From an uncultured Clostridia bacterium (GTDB taxonomy: Bacteria > Bacillota > Clostridia > TANB77 > CAG-508): a DNA stretch of 64,000 nucleotides. Under the pieces are notes generated by a model that was not told the origin of the DNA, searched no databases, and was given only the letters and a program-made list of their open reading frames with translations. Shown piece by piece: positions 16,179-27,559 of this stretch. Every line of letters begins with the position of its first letter. Within the stretch, counting starts at the first letter, position 1. The stretch lies in contig CAKPEG010000007.1 in NCBI GenBank assembly GCA_934149275.1, positions 1 through 64,000 of the forward strand, written 5' to 3'. Position numbers and translations under genes: made by a program.

Positions 16179-17033
16179 ATGAATTTATATGATGAAACAA
16201 GATTTATAATGAAACAAAATAATATAACTGCAAATAAGAAACTAGGTCAAAACTTTTTGGTCGATGAAAACGTAGTAGATTCAATAGTTGATGCAGCAGA
16301 AGTTACTAAAGAAGATTTAGTAATTGAAATAGGTCCAGGTCTAGGAACACTAACAAAAAGATTGCTTGATAGAGCTGGAAAAGTAATTTGCATAGAACTT
16401 GATCACAAAATGATAAATATTTTAGAAAATAGATTTAAACTATATGACAACATTGAAATAATAAATGAAGATGTTCTTAAAATAGATTTAAATAAATTAA
16501 TAGAACTAAATAAAAATGAAAATATTAAAAAAGCTAAAATAGTTGCAAATCTACCATACTACATAACAACTCCAATAATAATGAAATTGCTAGAAGAAAA
16601 ATTAAATATTGAAAGTATAACAGTTATGATTCAAAAAGAAGTTGCACAAAGATTAGCTGCAAAGCCTGGTGAGAAAGAAGTTGGAAGTATAACATATACA
16701 ATTTGGTATTACACAGAACCGAAGATTGTTTTAGAAGTGCCAAGAGATTCTTTTATACCAGAACCAGAAGTAACTTCAAGTGTTATTAATTTAAAAGTTT
16801 TAGATAAGCCAAGAATAGAGGTTGAAGATGAAAAAGTATTTTTTAAAGTTATAAAAGCAGCATTTATGCAAAAAAGAAAAACATTAATTAATGCTTTGGT
16901 AAACGGAAAAATATTCGAAAGTAAAGAAGAAGCAGAAAAATGTTTGAAAGAAAATGAAATTGATACAAAAATAAGAGGCGAAAAATTATCATTAGAACAA
17001 TATAAAATGATAGCAGATTATTTGAAAAAATAG
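16179..17033 (+). CDS. rsmA: 16S rRNA dimethyladenosine transferase (KsgA)
   Basis: It dimethylates two adjacent adenines in the 3' hairpin of 16S rRNA during small-subunit maturation. It has 284 residues, starting at ATG 16179 behind TAGGAGA. SAM-binding motif I is IEIGPGLGTLT, the N-terminal KKLGQNFLVD block is typical, and the catalytic NLPYY motif is present. Single-gene unit with its own promoter and terminator. Confidence 0.97.
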   Translation: MNLYDETRFIMKQNNITANKKLGQNFLVDENVVDSIVDAAEVTKEDLVIEIGPGLGTLTKRLLDRAGKVICIELDHKMINILENRFKLYDNIEIINEDVLKIDLNKLIELNKNENIKKAKIVANLPYYITTPIIMKLLEEKLNIESITVMIQKEVAQRLAAKPGEKEVGSITYTIWYYTEPKIVLEVPRDSFIPEPEVTSSVINLKVLDKPRIEVEDEKVFFKVIKAAFMQKRKTLINALVNGKIFESKEEAEKCLKENEIDTKIRGEKLSLEQYKMIADYLKK

Positions 17034-17041
17034 TAAAAATT

Positions 17042-17077
17042 AGGCAAGTAAAAAACGTTACTTGCCTGATTTTTTTG
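17042..17077 (+). terminator. terminator of rsmA
   Basis: AGGCAAGTAA pairs with TTACTTGCCT (10 bp), loop of six, followed by a T7 run after GA. Confidence 0.9.
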
Positions 17078-17170
17078 CCTAAAACAAAAAGCTAAAAGCC
17101 GTTGATACGTAAGGAATTTTAAAAATGTAATGCAATTATTAAAAAAATGTAACATTTTTGAAATAAACCA

Positions 17171-17200
17171 TTGAAAAAAGCCCTGTACCTGTTGTATAAT
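17171..17200 (+). promoter_or_regulatory. promoter for the surface-protein pair
   Basis: TTGAAA (17171-17176), 18-base spacer, TATAAT (17195-17200). A small ATCT/AGAT hairpin lies in the leader. Confidence 0.65.
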
Positions 17201-17264
17201 ATTATTGTGAGACTATCTATAACTAGATGGTTTTAAAGAGAAAAAAACTTAGGAGGATGTTTAT

Positions 17265-20200
17265 ATGTTTAGAGAGAAAAAATATTGTAAGACAGTAATA
17301 GCAATACTTTTAGTGTTTTGCTTTACTTTTGCAAACTGCTTTACTTTATTTACAAACATAAGCTTAGCAGCAGAGGAAAGCTTAGGGAAACAAGCATCAG
17401 AGAGCATTAATGAAAATGTAGAATATGATGCAAAACTTGCAAAAAACGAAGAAACAAATGGTTACGAATTAGAAGGAACTATTGATGAAGAAGATTTAGC
17501 AATTAATATGCAAGTCGAAATTAAAAATGAAGGATATCTAAAAAATGCAAAAATTTTAATCGAATCAGAGAATGGATTATCTTTCGAATTTGCTGAAGAA
17601 AAAAATGAAAAATATCAAATAGAAGGAAATCAAATTAGTTTATCAAACATAAGTGCAGGCGAAAAATTAGACATAAAGATTCCTATTAAGTATAAACAAA
17701 GAGATGATATAGAAAACTTAAATAAAAAGATAAATGTTAAACTAATAGGTACATATGTAAAAAATAATGGAAAAGAATCTGGAATATCACAAAATGTAAT
17801 TTTAAAATTAGTTTGGCATACTAATACAGAATATAGTATAGTATCAGAATTAAAAAAATATATTCCATATAATAAAGGTATTATACTACAAACAAGTGTA
17901 ACTTCTTTATTACCAGAGCAAAATAATTTTGTTGAAAAAGAAGAATTACAAATAGATGCAATAAATTTAGACGGATATAAAATAGAAAAAATAATTGTTT
18001 CAAACAAGTCAGAAGAAGAACTAAAAGAAACTGAATGGAACTATAATAAAGAAGAAAATAAAATAAATATAAAAATACAAAATAGCAAAGAAGCATTAAA
18101 GTCAAACGAATACCTAATTACATATATTTTATCTGGAGATAAAAAAATTGAATTACCATTTAATTTGAATTCAAAAATTGATGGTACTATTTTCATGTTT
18201 GGAACAGATGAAAAGATTGAAACAAAATTAGAAAAAGAATATGAAATAAAAGAAAGTTTAGGAAACATAGTTTCAATTGATAGTGAAACAGTTAAATCTG
18301 TAAAACTTGGAAATATTTTAAATAATAGTTTAGCAGAAGAAAATACATATAAAACAAATTATGAAACAAAATTTGATATAGATGTTTCTTCAACAGAGAT
18401 GTGTGAAAATGTATTGATTAAATCAAATACACAAGAATTTGAAAATGAAGACAATACATTTGAAACAAACCAAATATTATTTAAACAAGTAAGAGTTTCA
18501 AAAGATAATTTTGAAAAAATGTTAGGACAAGATGGAATGGTTCAAATAATTGATGAGAATAATGAAGTTATTGCAACATTAAATAAAAATTCAAAATTAG
18601 ATAATAATGCATACGTTGTTGATATTGATACAAATAATATTTGCATCAAAACATCTAAACCTCAAACAGAAGGAATATTATCAATTCAAACAGAAAAAGA
18701 AATTATCAAAACAGAATACTCATATGAACAAATAAAAACATTCTCAAATATAAATGAAAAATATACAGGAAGTATATTATATGATGAAAATGCAGAAAGC
18801 AAAGTTTCAGAAATGGAAAACAAAATTGAGTTAGAAAAACCTGAGACAAATGCTGAACTTACAATTTCAAGAAAAACATTAAGTACAATAGCTGATAATA
18901 ATGATATTAAATTAGAAGTTAAATTAAATAACTCAAGCGAAGAAAACGATTTATATAAAAACCCAAGATTCCAAATAACATTCCCAGAATATATAAATGA
19001 AGTTAATGTGAAAAATATTGCTATTGCAAATTCAGAAGATGTATTCAAAATTGCAAATAATGAAATTGGAAAAGATGACAATGGAAGAATTGTATTAGAT
19101 ATAACATTAGAAGGATCTCAAACAAAATATAATTCAAATACATTAAGCAATGGTACAAGTATTATAATAAATTGCAATATGAAATTAAATCTATATACAC
19201 CAACAAGTAATTCTAAAATTGAAATGAAATATTTAAATGAAAGTGCAAATAAATATAAAAATGAAATTAACAATATAGGATATGCAGAAACAGAAATTGA
19301 ATTTAAAGCACCAGTTGGAGTTGTAAGCATAAATAGAATTTCAAATTATGAAAATACAGGAAAAACAATAACATCAGTTGACCAAGGAAAGGTTACAGAT
19401 AAAATAGAAATCTTTGATGATGCCAAAGTAGCAACAATGGACATAATGGTTATGAACAATAATGAGAACGATTGCAATGATATCAAAATATTAGGAAGAA
19501 TTCCTTTCAAAGGAAATAAAGATGTAACAACAGGAAAAGACTTAGGAACAACTATTGATACTGAGTTAGTAAGTAGAATAAATGAGGATGCAAATAATAA
19601 ATCAGGTGCAACAATTTACTATTCAGATAATGGAGAAGCTACAGAGAATTTAGATACTGTAGAAAACAATTGGACAGAAAATCCTGATGATTTAGAAAAC
19701 GTAAAATCTTATTTAATAGTTTTAGATGGATATGAAATGAAACCAGGAGAAATTTTGAAATATACATATCAATATAAAATACCAGCCAATCTAGAACACA
19801 ATGTAGATATTTATGGATCATTTAAGACTATATACAACAATTTAAATGAAGTAACTAACATAAAAGAAATATCAACAGCTGATGTAGTTGGATTAACAAC
19901 AGGAACAGGACCTCAATTAGCTGTACAGACAATAGCAAACATTAAAAATTCAATAAAAGAATATGAGAAAGTAAAATATACAGTAACAATAGAAAATACT
20001 GGATCTGAAGTTGCTGAAAATATAAAAATAGATACAAAAGTTCCAAAAGGAGCAACTGTAGCAACACATTCTAGTTATAATTCAGTTGAAACAACAAAAG
20101 GTTGGACATTAAAATCTGATAGAGAATTAGTAACAACAATAGAAAAATTAAATCCAGGAGATATTAAAAAGGTTGAATTTTTCGTACAAGCAAACAAATT

Positions 20201-22346
20201 ACCAACAATAGAAGAATATTATGCTGGGGAAGAGGGATTTACTAAAAATGAAGACGGAACATATAGCATAAATCAATCTTATGTTGATGAAAATGGAGCA
20301 ACAAAATATGAAGATAAAAAAATAGATTCAGTTCCTGAAATTAAGTTGGTATGCGAATCTACAATAACAGCTAAAGATTTAGCTAAAGAAATCAAAACAG
20401 AAGATTCTGGAATAATAGTTGAAAAATCAAACTTAGTTGCAGAAGAAACTGTTGAAACAAAAGATTCTATAGCAGCAGAAAATGAAACAATAGAATCAAA
20501 AATCAAAATTAAGAACAATAGTAATGACACAATGAAAAACATAGTGGTAACAAAGGTTTTACCAGATGGATTAAACTACAGCGATAGCTATATAAGAGGA
20601 TATGAAGATGATGGAATTACTATGAAAAAAGTAAAAACTACAAATTATGATAGTGATTCAAAAACAGTAACATGGACAATTGAAGAATTACCAGCTGGAA
20701 GAACAGTATTGTTAACAGGAGATTGGGTAGTTGGTCAATTAAAAGAAAATACGTATAAAGATACAATAGCAACAAGTTCAATAATTTTAGTAAATGGAGA
20801 AGAATATCAAGCCGGTGAAGTTGATATAACTGTTGGAAAACCAAACTTAGAGGTAAGCCAAACATCAAACCAAACTAACCAATATGTAAAAGCTGGAGAA
20901 CAAATAAAATATACATTTACAGTTAAAAATACAGGTTCTGTAAGAGCAAACAATGTTACATTAACAGATAGCTTACCAGATGAAGTTTCAATAAAAAAAC
21001 TAGTATATACAGTAGATGGAGTTGAAGTATCAAAAGTTGTTGCAAAAAATGAAGATGCAACAGTATATACAAGTATATTACCTGATGGAAAATTAGAAGC
21101 AACAGTTACAGCAGAAATAAATAATATAGATACAGCACAAAGAACAATAACTAATGTTGGAAAAGTAGAAGCAACAGATATATCAAAAATTAATTCAAAT
21201 GAAGTAGTCAATATAATAGAAAGAACATCAAACACAACAGGAAATGATACAGAAAGTAATAATACTAATAATTCTACAAGTAGTAATACTAACAATAATA
21301 GTTCACCAAATACACCAAATGAAAATGTTAAAGATAAGTATGACATAAAAGGAATAGCATGGCTAGATAAAAACAAAAATGGTGAAAGAGACAATGGAGA
21401 TAATAGATTAGCTGGAATAGAAGTTAAATTGATAAATTCAAAAACAGCAGAAGAAGTTAATAAAACAGTTACAAACCAAGATGGAGAATATAAATTCAGT
21501 AACTTGGAAAATGGAACATATATAGTAATGTTCTATTACGATAACAGCAAATATGCATTAACTGAATATAAGAAACAAAATGTTGCAGAAGACAAAAATT
21601 CAGATGTAATTGCAACAGCAGAAAAAGATAAATCAGTTGCGACAACAGATGTAATAACAATAGAAAATGGAAGTAAATCCAATATTGATATGGGGCTTAT
21701 TGAAGCAACAACATTTGATTTAGCATTAACAAAATCAATTAGCAAAGTTACAGTACAAACAAAGGAAGGCACAAAATCATATGACTTCAACAATACAGAC
21801 TTAGCTAAAGTAGATATAAACGGAAAATACTTAAGTGGAGCAACTGTATTTGTAGAATATACATTTACAGTAAAAAATGAAGGCGAAATAGAAGGTTATG
21901 CTAAAGAGTTAGTAGACTATATGCCAAAAGAATTAGAATTTAATACAGAACTAAATAAGAATTGGCATAAAGGAAATGACGGAAATTTATACACAGATGA
22001 ATTAGCTAATACAGCAATTCAAGCTGGAGAATCAAAAACAGTAAAACTTGTATTAACAAAAGCTATGACAGATACAAATACAGGTATAGTAAACAATCAA
22101 GCTGAAATATCAAAAGATTATAATAAAGCAGGAATTGCAGATAAAGATTCAACACCAGGTGACCAAGATCAAAAAGATGATGATATGTCATCAGCAGACT
22201 TAATAATAGGTGTAAAAACTGGGGAAACATTAATATATATATCAGCAATTATTGCAGGAATAGTTGCAGTAATAATAGCAGTTATAGTAATTAAGAAAAA
22301 CAAATTAATTTACAAAATTCAAGCTAAATTTGGGAAGGAGGTGTAG
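17265..22346 (+). CDS. giant surface protein with DUF11-like and SdrD B-like repeats
   Basis: A 1,693-residue secreted protein. The ATG follows TTAGGAGGATG. A signal peptide occupies about residues 1-36 (cleavage likely after LAA). Long beta-rich segments follow, with at least four repeats of the DUF11 kind, marked by phrases such as YTVTIENTGS (near 905), IKIKNNSND, YTFTVKNTGS and YTFTVKNEGE. An Asn/Ser/Thr linker lies at about 1320-1350, and an SdrD B-like domain (KGIAWLDKNKNGERD) near 1360-1425. A motif DKDSTPGDQDQKDDD precedes a single C-terminal membrane helix (about 1650-1676) with a basic tail. No LPXTG motif and no sortase gene are visible, so anchoring is by the helix. Probable structural or adhesive role; function unproven. 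Confidence 0.88.
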   Translation: MFREKKYCKTVIAILLVFCFTFANCFTLFTNISLAAEESLGKQASESINENVEYDAKLAKNEETNGYELEGTIDEEDLAINMQVEIKNEGYLKNAKILIESENGLSFEFAEEKNEKYQIEGNQISLSNISAGEKLDIKIPIKYKQRDDIENLNKKINVKLIGTYVKNNGKESGISQNVILKLVWHTNTEYSIVSELKKYIPYNKGIILQTSVTSLLPEQNNFVEKEELQIDAINLDGYKIEKIIVSNKSEEELKETEWNYNKEENKINIKIQNSKEALKSNEYLITYILSGDKKIELPFNLNSKIDGTIFMFGTDEKIETKLEKEYEIKESLGNIVSIDSETVKSVKLGNILNNSLAEENTYKTNYETKFDIDVSSTEMCENVLIKSNTQEFENEDNTFETNQILFKQVRVSKDNFEKMLGQDGMVQIIDENNEVIATLNKNSKLDNNAYVVDIDTNNICIKTSKPQTEGILSIQTEKEIIKTEYSYEQIKTFSNINEKYTGSILYDENAESKVSEMENKIELEKPETNAELTISRKTLSTIADNNDIKLEVKLNNSSEENDLYKNPRFQITFPEYINEVNVKNIAIANSEDVFKIANNEIGKDDNGRIVLDITLEGSQTKYNSNTLSNGTSIIINCNMKLNLYTPTSNSKIEMKYLNESANKYKNEINNIGYAETEIEFKAPVGVVSINRISNYENTGKTITSVDQGKVTDKIEIFDDAKVATMDIMVMNNNENDCNDIKILGRIPFKGNKDVTTGKDLGTTIDTELVSRINEDANNKSGATIYYSDNGEATENLDTVENNWTENPDDLENVKSYLIVLDGYEMKPGEILKYTYQYKIPANLEHNVDIYGSFKTIYNNLNEVTNIKEISTADVVGLTTGTGPQLAVQTIANIKNSIKEYEKVKYTVTIENTGSEVAENIKIDTKVPKGATVATHSSYNSVETTKGWTLKSDRELVTTIEKLNPGDIKKVEFFVQANKLPTIEEYYAGEEGFTKNEDGTYSINQSYVDENGATKYEDKKIDSVPEIKLVCESTITAKDLAKEIKTEDSGIIVEKSNLVAEETVETKDSIAAENETIESKIKIKNNSNDTMKNIVVTKVLPDGLNYSDSYIRGYEDDGITMKKVKTTNYDSDSKTVTWTIEELPAGRTVLLTGDWVVGQLKENTYKDTIATSSIILVNGEEYQAGEVDITVGKPNLEVSQTSNQTNQYVKAGEQIKYTFTVKNTGSVRANNVTLTDSLPDEVSIKKLVYTVDGVEVSKVVAKNEDATVYTSILPDGKLEATVTAEINNIDTAQRTITNVGKVEATDISKINSNEVVNIIERTSNTTGNDTESNNTNNSTSSNTNNNSSPNTPNENVKDKYDIKGIAWLDKNKNGERDNGDNRLAGIEVKLINSKTAEEVNKTVTNQDGEYKFSNLENGTYIVMFYYDNSKYALTEYKKQNVAEDKNSDVIATAEKDKSVATTDVITIENGSKSNIDMGLIEATTFDLALTKSISKVTVQTKEGTKSYDFNNTDLAKVDINGKYLSGATVFVEYTFTVKNEGEIEGYAKELVDYMPKELEFNTELNKNWHKGNDGNLYTDELANTAIQAGESKTVKLVLTKAMTDTNTGIVNNQAEISKDYNKAGIADKDSTPGDQDQKDDDMSSADLIIGVKTGETLIYISAIIAGIVAVIIAVIVIKKNKLIYKIQAKFGKEV

Positions 22347-22352
22347 TTACGA

Positions 22353-25300
22353 ATGAAGAAATTTAAAAAGATAAGTATTTCAATTTTAGCAATAATAGCA
22401 GTACTTGCATTAATATACTCAGGATATAAAGTAATTGCTAGATCAACAAATGAAATGTTATCAGAAGGAAATGGACTTCCAGCAAGCTTCCCATATGTTA
22501 CATATGAAGATTTGATAAATGAAAACGATACATTATGTTGCGGAAAAGGAATCGCTTTAATTGGAGCAGGTAGAACAAATGTAGTTTCAGGAGGAAACAG
22601 CCAATCAGAACCATATTTAACTATGAAAGATATTGGAAAAAAACTTTTCTCAAAAACTGAAACAGCATCAGGAGATGTAACATCTGATAATTTCTCAAAC
22701 CCATATTCAGCAACAACAAGTTATACATATGGGCATTATACAGAATCAGAGAAAAAAGTTGCTTCACCAGAAGAAGCATACATATTAGCTGAGATTTCAG
22801 AAAACTATCCAGGAAATGATAGTACATTTTATAATGTAACAAACAAAGAATATACAGGAAAAATGGATGAGGCATATTTCTATAATGTATATGGAAATGT
22901 TATCTATGGTGTGAATATTGATAAAACATCAGGAGAACCACAAGATTTTGTTATTAAAGATAAGGATTCAGGAAAATATTATTATGTAGAAATAAGCGAT
23001 AGCGGTAAGTTCTTCCCATATACATATGTACAATATGCATGGTGGAAAACACCTGCCGGAGGAAGTTCAGATAAAGTTGAATCAACAGCTTTATCTAGAG
23101 AAGCAGAAGCTTTCGAAGCATACATAAATAAAGTCGCTAAAAGAAACGAAAAAGGTGAAATAGTAACAGAACAAAAAACAGTAACTGTACATGGAAAAAC
23201 AGCTACAGTAACAGCACCTGTAATAGATTATAAAGTAACAGGCGAAGATGAAAATGCAAAAGTTCAATATGATAAAGATAATCAAAGATATTTAGTAGGA
23301 CCATTCAAAATTAATTATTATGAAGAATCAGTAACAACAGACAGAGGTAAAGTTGATTTTTCAGCAATAACAAAAGCTACACTAGAAACTAACTTAGGCG
23401 TTGTTGATGATGCAAAATGGTTTTTCAAATATGAAAAAAGAGATGCAGATGATACAGCAGAATTTCCACACAATGGAGAAGAATTCTATATAGTACTAGA
23501 TTATATAGACGATATGAGATATATAAAAGATTTAAAATTTGATTTTAAATATATGAATGCAGGTGGTGAATATTCATCATTAAAAGGTGAATACTTCAAT
23601 GCAAATTGGGAACCAGAATCAGAAGCTATATGGTGTAATGAAGGTGCAAAAAATTGTCCATGTGGAGGCCATCATTCAAGTGCACAATATGATAAAGATG
23701 GAAATATGACATGTTCTGGTGGAGCTAAAGAATGTTCACATGGATATTATCATAACCACATTGTTAAATGGAATTATTGGTTGGAATTAAAAGATTTATC
23801 ACCAAATCAATCACAACCATTAGCGCAAGTATACGTAGGTGTAAGATGGTATGAAGAAGCAACTTATTCTTTAAAAACAAAAGAACCAGAAAAAGAAGAA
23901 TATATAAGATTAACAATACCAATGGAAGGTGAAGTTTGGATAGATAAAGAACCAGACAAAAAGAATCCTGATTATGTTGAAGGAACAAAACAAGATGATG
24001 AACAAGGATACAAAAATGCAGAAGTATACATTTATAAAGTATACAAAAAAGCAGGAAAAATTGATAAAAGAGAATTAGCCAAAATATATGATGAAGACAA
24101 TAAAACTGAATTAAGCTATCCAATATACACAGATGCAAATGGTAAATATAAAATACCAAATATCAATGTACCTGGATCAAGTAAAGAATCAGATATGACA
24201 GAAGATGGATACGATATTTCGTATGATGTTGAATTTAAATATGATGGTCAACATTATGAAGCATCAACTGCACTTCCAACAGCCAATGGAGATGCAAGCA
24301 AATATATTAAAGCAAGCAAGAGTGAAAAAACAGCTTACGAAAAAGATTCAATAGCTTCTGAAAATGCAACAGAAAGAGATGAATACAACAAGAAATTCAC
24401 AGAAGTATATGGAGGAAATAGCATAGACAAACAAGGAAATACAGAAGGATATGCAAGCAATGGAAATGATAAATTAACATTAGACTATACCTCTAAAGAA
24501 TTCTCATTACCAGACAATTCAAATACAAGAAGATTATCTACATTAACAGTACTAGACAAAAATGAACATATAATAGATCAATACAAAATGACAGCAACGA
24601 CGGGAAATACTGGAGTTTACTACCCAGTAGATAACAAAATATCAGTTAGTGAAGCAGATGATGTAAAAGAACTAAGCGTAGTAGAAGATGAAAAAGGAAA
24701 AACAACAACATATAAAACAATTTACAACTACATGTTACACATCAATTTAGCTGTAAAAGAAAGAGAGAAAACAGACCTTTCATTATTCAAAGATTTATAC
24801 AAAGCAGAAATATTAGTAAATGAAAAAGAAATAACAAAAACATATAATAAATATGTTGATGTTGAAGACGAAGCTAATAAAGAAGCTTTAGAAGTACAAA
24901 TAGAAGCATGCAAAATTGGAAAATATAAATTAGGACTATATAGTTCAGATTATCAATATCGTTCAACTGTTTATGAAAAGAGTGCAGAAGTTGTTAAAAA
25001 CATTAAAGCTGATACAGACTTAAAAGTATATTTAACATACAGAATTGCAGTAAACAACGAAAGTCAAGCAAATGATGATTTGATAGCAACAATCAATCAA
25101 ATAAATGATTATTATGATAAATCATTTACATTAGTAAATGCAGATATCAAAGCAAATGTATTAGATAACAATCAAGAAAGAGTAAATAAGGTAGTTGCAG
25201 AAAGCCCATACTATAGAATAGTAAAAGCCAATGAAACCCCAGAGTACACATATTGGTCAGACAATATGCAAAGATTTACATGTAATGATACAAATACAAA

Positions 25301-27515
25301 AGTAAATGATGATTACAAAAAATTAACTATAACAGATTTAAAAGGACAAAAATTAGCAAAAGGTGAACAACTAGAAATGTTTATAACATTTGAAGTTGAT
25401 AAAGATGGATATAAAGGAACAACAGAAAGAAAGAATTTATTAGGAGAAAAGAACAATGTTGCAGAAATTGCAAACTATTCTACATTCTATGCAAACGGAA
25501 AAGTAGCTGGAATAATTGATAGAGATTCAGCACCAGATAACATAGACTTAACAAGAAACGTAAAAGAATGGTATGAAGATGATACAGAATCAGCTCCAGC
25601 AATAGATATTGAATTATACAATTATAACAGAGAAATAAACGGAAACGTTTGGGAAGACTCTGAAACAGTCGATTTACTATATGGACAAAAAGTCGGAAAT
25701 GGTATTATGGAAGATGGCGAAAAAGCAGTTAAAGACATAGATGTTCAATTAGTAGAAAAAATAAAAATAGATGGAATCGAATATGAAAAAATATGGTCAG
25801 AAGATGATTTCAATAATCTAACTGACGAAGAAAAGAAAGAATTTAGACTTAAAGATGTAACAACAGATGAAAACGGATATTATTACTTCAAAGGTGTATT
25901 AGCTGGTAACTATGTAGTAAGATTTAAATATGGAAATAAAGAAGCTAATATAAAATATAATGGTCAAGATTACAAAAACACAGCATATCAAGCAGATATG
26001 ACAAATGCAGACGGAACAAGTACATTAAACAATGAATGGCAAGATTTAAGAACAGGAAAATTAAATGATGCTAGAGTATCAGATGCAAGAGATTATGAAT
26101 TACAAAGAATGAAAGTAATAGCATATTCAAGAACAATTAATAACCCAATAGGAAATGTACTTGAAAGTGCAGACCAAGATGTTAACCATTCTGAATTAAT
26201 TGAAAATACTCAAATGGTTGCAAACACAGCAAAACTAAATATCGAGATTGAACATCAAGATTATATTGATTACGGTACTGTAAACAAAGTAAACGGAATT
26301 AATCAATATACATATAATGTTAAGAATATTGACTTTGGATTAGAGAAAAGATCAGAAACAGCAGTAGAATTAGATAAGAAAATTTCAAAAATTTCACTAT
26401 ATAAAGATGACGGAACAACATTATTATTAAATGTATCATTCAATGAAGATGGAACTATAAATAAAGAAAAACCGGACAACATGTATGTAGAAAAAATAAC
26501 ACATCTAGATGAAACAAATAATATTCAAGGATTTGAATATATACCAACAGAAAGTCAATTCAAAAATGGAACATTACTAAAAATTGAATATCAAATAACA
26601 ATTAAAAATAACTCAGAAGTAGATTGGACAGGAAAAGTTGCTGAATATACAACAGCTGAAGATATTTTAAATGAAGTAAAAGAATTAGAAAAAACAGACA
26701 ACTATGTTTCAGGAGAAATGATTGAATATGGTGATTATGTAGGATTAAATTATTACAATAATAAAAATAACGATACAGACAGAATAGTAAAAACTAAAGT
26801 AGAACAAATTATTGATTATGTTGATAATGACGCATCATCAAGTGAAGAGGATAATACTAATATAGAAAATAGTAGTTGGAGCACAATTACATTAGAAGAA
26901 TTAAAAGACAAAAAAATGATAGACAATAAAGTATATACAAATGTAAATGGTGAGCAAAAACTAGTAGATTCAAAAGGAAGAGAATACATTTCAGAAAATA
27001 AAAAGAATGTATTAGTTACAGAAACAAACAAATATAATCCAAGTGTAATAACTGAATTAGTTCCAGAGTCAGCATCACAAGCAACAGGAGTAGCTTCATC
27101 AGGAAAAATAAGAGTAGTAATTTCAAAACAATTGAATGAAGAAAACTCAAAAGACGATTTATATAATAACATTGCAGAAGTATTATCATATTCAAATACA
27201 GTAGGAAGAAGAGATTCACAAGCTGTACCAGGAAACGCAGAAGTTGCAAGAGGTGAATATTTAGCAGCCACAGGATATGATAATGGAACATTAGTAACAG
27301 ATTATAAAGGTGCAAAAGAAGTTGAACAAAATGGAGCAGTATTACATCTAAACGGAGAAAGAGATGCAGATGCACCAAGTTATGTAACATTATCAGAACC
27401 TACAGGTATATCAATAAGAGAATATAATAAGAAAAATTATGCAATTGCAATAGTAATTTCAGGAATAATATTAGCAGCAGGAATTGTTGTAATTAAAAAG
27501 AAAATTATAAAATAG
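22353..27515 (+). CDS. giant surface protein with Cys/His-rich insert and SdrD B-like domains
   Basis: A 1,720-residue protein starting 6 bases after the preceding stop, behind GGAAGGAGGTG, so the two are one operon. An N-terminal signal-anchor spans about residues 6-28. Residues 428-469 hold a duplicated Cys/His pattern (C428, C435, C437, H440, H441 and C454, C461, H463, H467, H469). SdrD B-like segments begin at GEVWIDKEPD (about 527) and INGNVWEDSE (about 1093), each with a DANGKYKIPN or DENGYYYFKG strand. IIDRDSAPDN resembles the DKDSTPGD motif of its neighbour. A C-terminal membrane helix (about 1693-1714) ends in KKKIIK. Likely exposed envelope protein; ligand and function unknown. Confidence 0.85.
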   Translation: MKKFKKISISILAIIAVLALIYSGYKVIARSTNEMLSEGNGLPASFPYVTYEDLINENDTLCCGKGIALIGAGRTNVVSGGNSQSEPYLTMKDIGKKLFSKTETASGDVTSDNFSNPYSATTSYTYGHYTESEKKVASPEEAYILAEISENYPGNDSTFYNVTNKEYTGKMDEAYFYNVYGNVIYGVNIDKTSGEPQDFVIKDKDSGKYYYVEISDSGKFFPYTYVQYAWWKTPAGGSSDKVESTALSREAEAFEAYINKVAKRNEKGEIVTEQKTVTVHGKTATVTAPVIDYKVTGEDENAKVQYDKDNQRYLVGPFKINYYEESVTTDRGKVDFSAITKATLETNLGVVDDAKWFFKYEKRDADDTAEFPHNGEEFYIVLDYIDDMRYIKDLKFDFKYMNAGGEYSSLKGEYFNANWEPESEAIWCNEGAKNCPCGGHHSSAQYDKDGNMTCSGGAKECSHGYYHNHIVKWNYWLELKDLSPNQSQPLAQVYVGVRWYEEATYSLKTKEPEKEEYIRLTIPMEGEVWIDKEPDKKNPDYVEGTKQDDEQGYKNAEVYIYKVYKKAGKIDKRELAKIYDEDNKTELSYPIYTDANGKYKIPNINVPGSSKESDMTEDGYDISYDVEFKYDGQHYEASTALPTANGDASKYIKASKSEKTAYEKDSIASENATERDEYNKKFTEVYGGNSIDKQGNTEGYASNGNDKLTLDYTSKEFSLPDNSNTRRLSTLTVLDKNEHIIDQYKMTATTGNTGVYYPVDNKISVSEADDVKELSVVEDEKGKTTTYKTIYNYMLHINLAVKEREKTDLSLFKDLYKAEILVNEKEITKTYNKYVDVEDEANKEALEVQIEACKIGKYKLGLYSSDYQYRSTVYEKSAEVVKNIKADTDLKVYLTYRIAVNNESQANDDLIATINQINDYYDKSFTLVNADIKANVLDNNQERVNKVVAESPYYRIVKANETPEYTYWSDNMQRFTCNDTNTKVNDDYKKLTITDLKGQKLAKGEQLEMFITFEVDKDGYKGTTERKNLLGEKNNVAEIANYSTFYANGKVAGIIDRDSAPDNIDLTRNVKEWYEDDTESAPAIDIELYNYNREINGNVWEDSETVDLLYGQKVGNGIMEDGEKAVKDIDVQLVEKIKIDGIEYEKIWSEDDFNNLTDEEKKEFRLKDVTTDENGYYYFKGVLAGNYVVRFKYGNKEANIKYNGQDYKNTAYQADMTNADGTSTLNNEWQDLRTGKLNDARVSDARDYELQRMKVIAYSRTINNPIGNVLESADQDVNHSELIENTQMVANTAKLNIEIEHQDYIDYGTVNKVNGINQYTYNVKNIDFGLEKRSETAVELDKKISKISLYKDDGTTLLLNVSFNEDGTINKEKPDNMYVEKITHLDETNNIQGFEYIPTESQFKNGTLLKIEYQITIKNNSEVDWTGKVAEYTTAEDILNEVKELEKTDNYVSGEMIEYGDYVGLNYYNNKNNDTDRIVKTKVEQIIDYVDNDASSSEEDNTNIENSSWSTITLEELKDKKMIDNKVYTNVNGEQKLVDSKGREYISENKKNVLVTETNKYNPSVITELVPESASQATGVASSGKIRVVISKQLNEENSKDDLYNNIAEVLSYSNTVGRRDSQAVPGNAEVARGEYLAATGYDNGTLVTDYKGAKEVEQNGAVLHLNGERDADAPSYVTLSEPTGISIREYNKKNYAIAIVISGIILAAGIVVIKKKIIK

Positions 27516-27559
27516 ATAAGATTTTAAAATTAAAAAAAGAGAATTGCCTAAATAAAGTG

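Noticed and set aside
20807..21394. Long minus-strand open frame (195 codons) inside the first surface protein
   Set aside because: It lies wholly within the well-supported plus-strand gene, and its Ser/Thr/Val-rich composition mirrors the Asn/Thr/Glu-rich coding strand.
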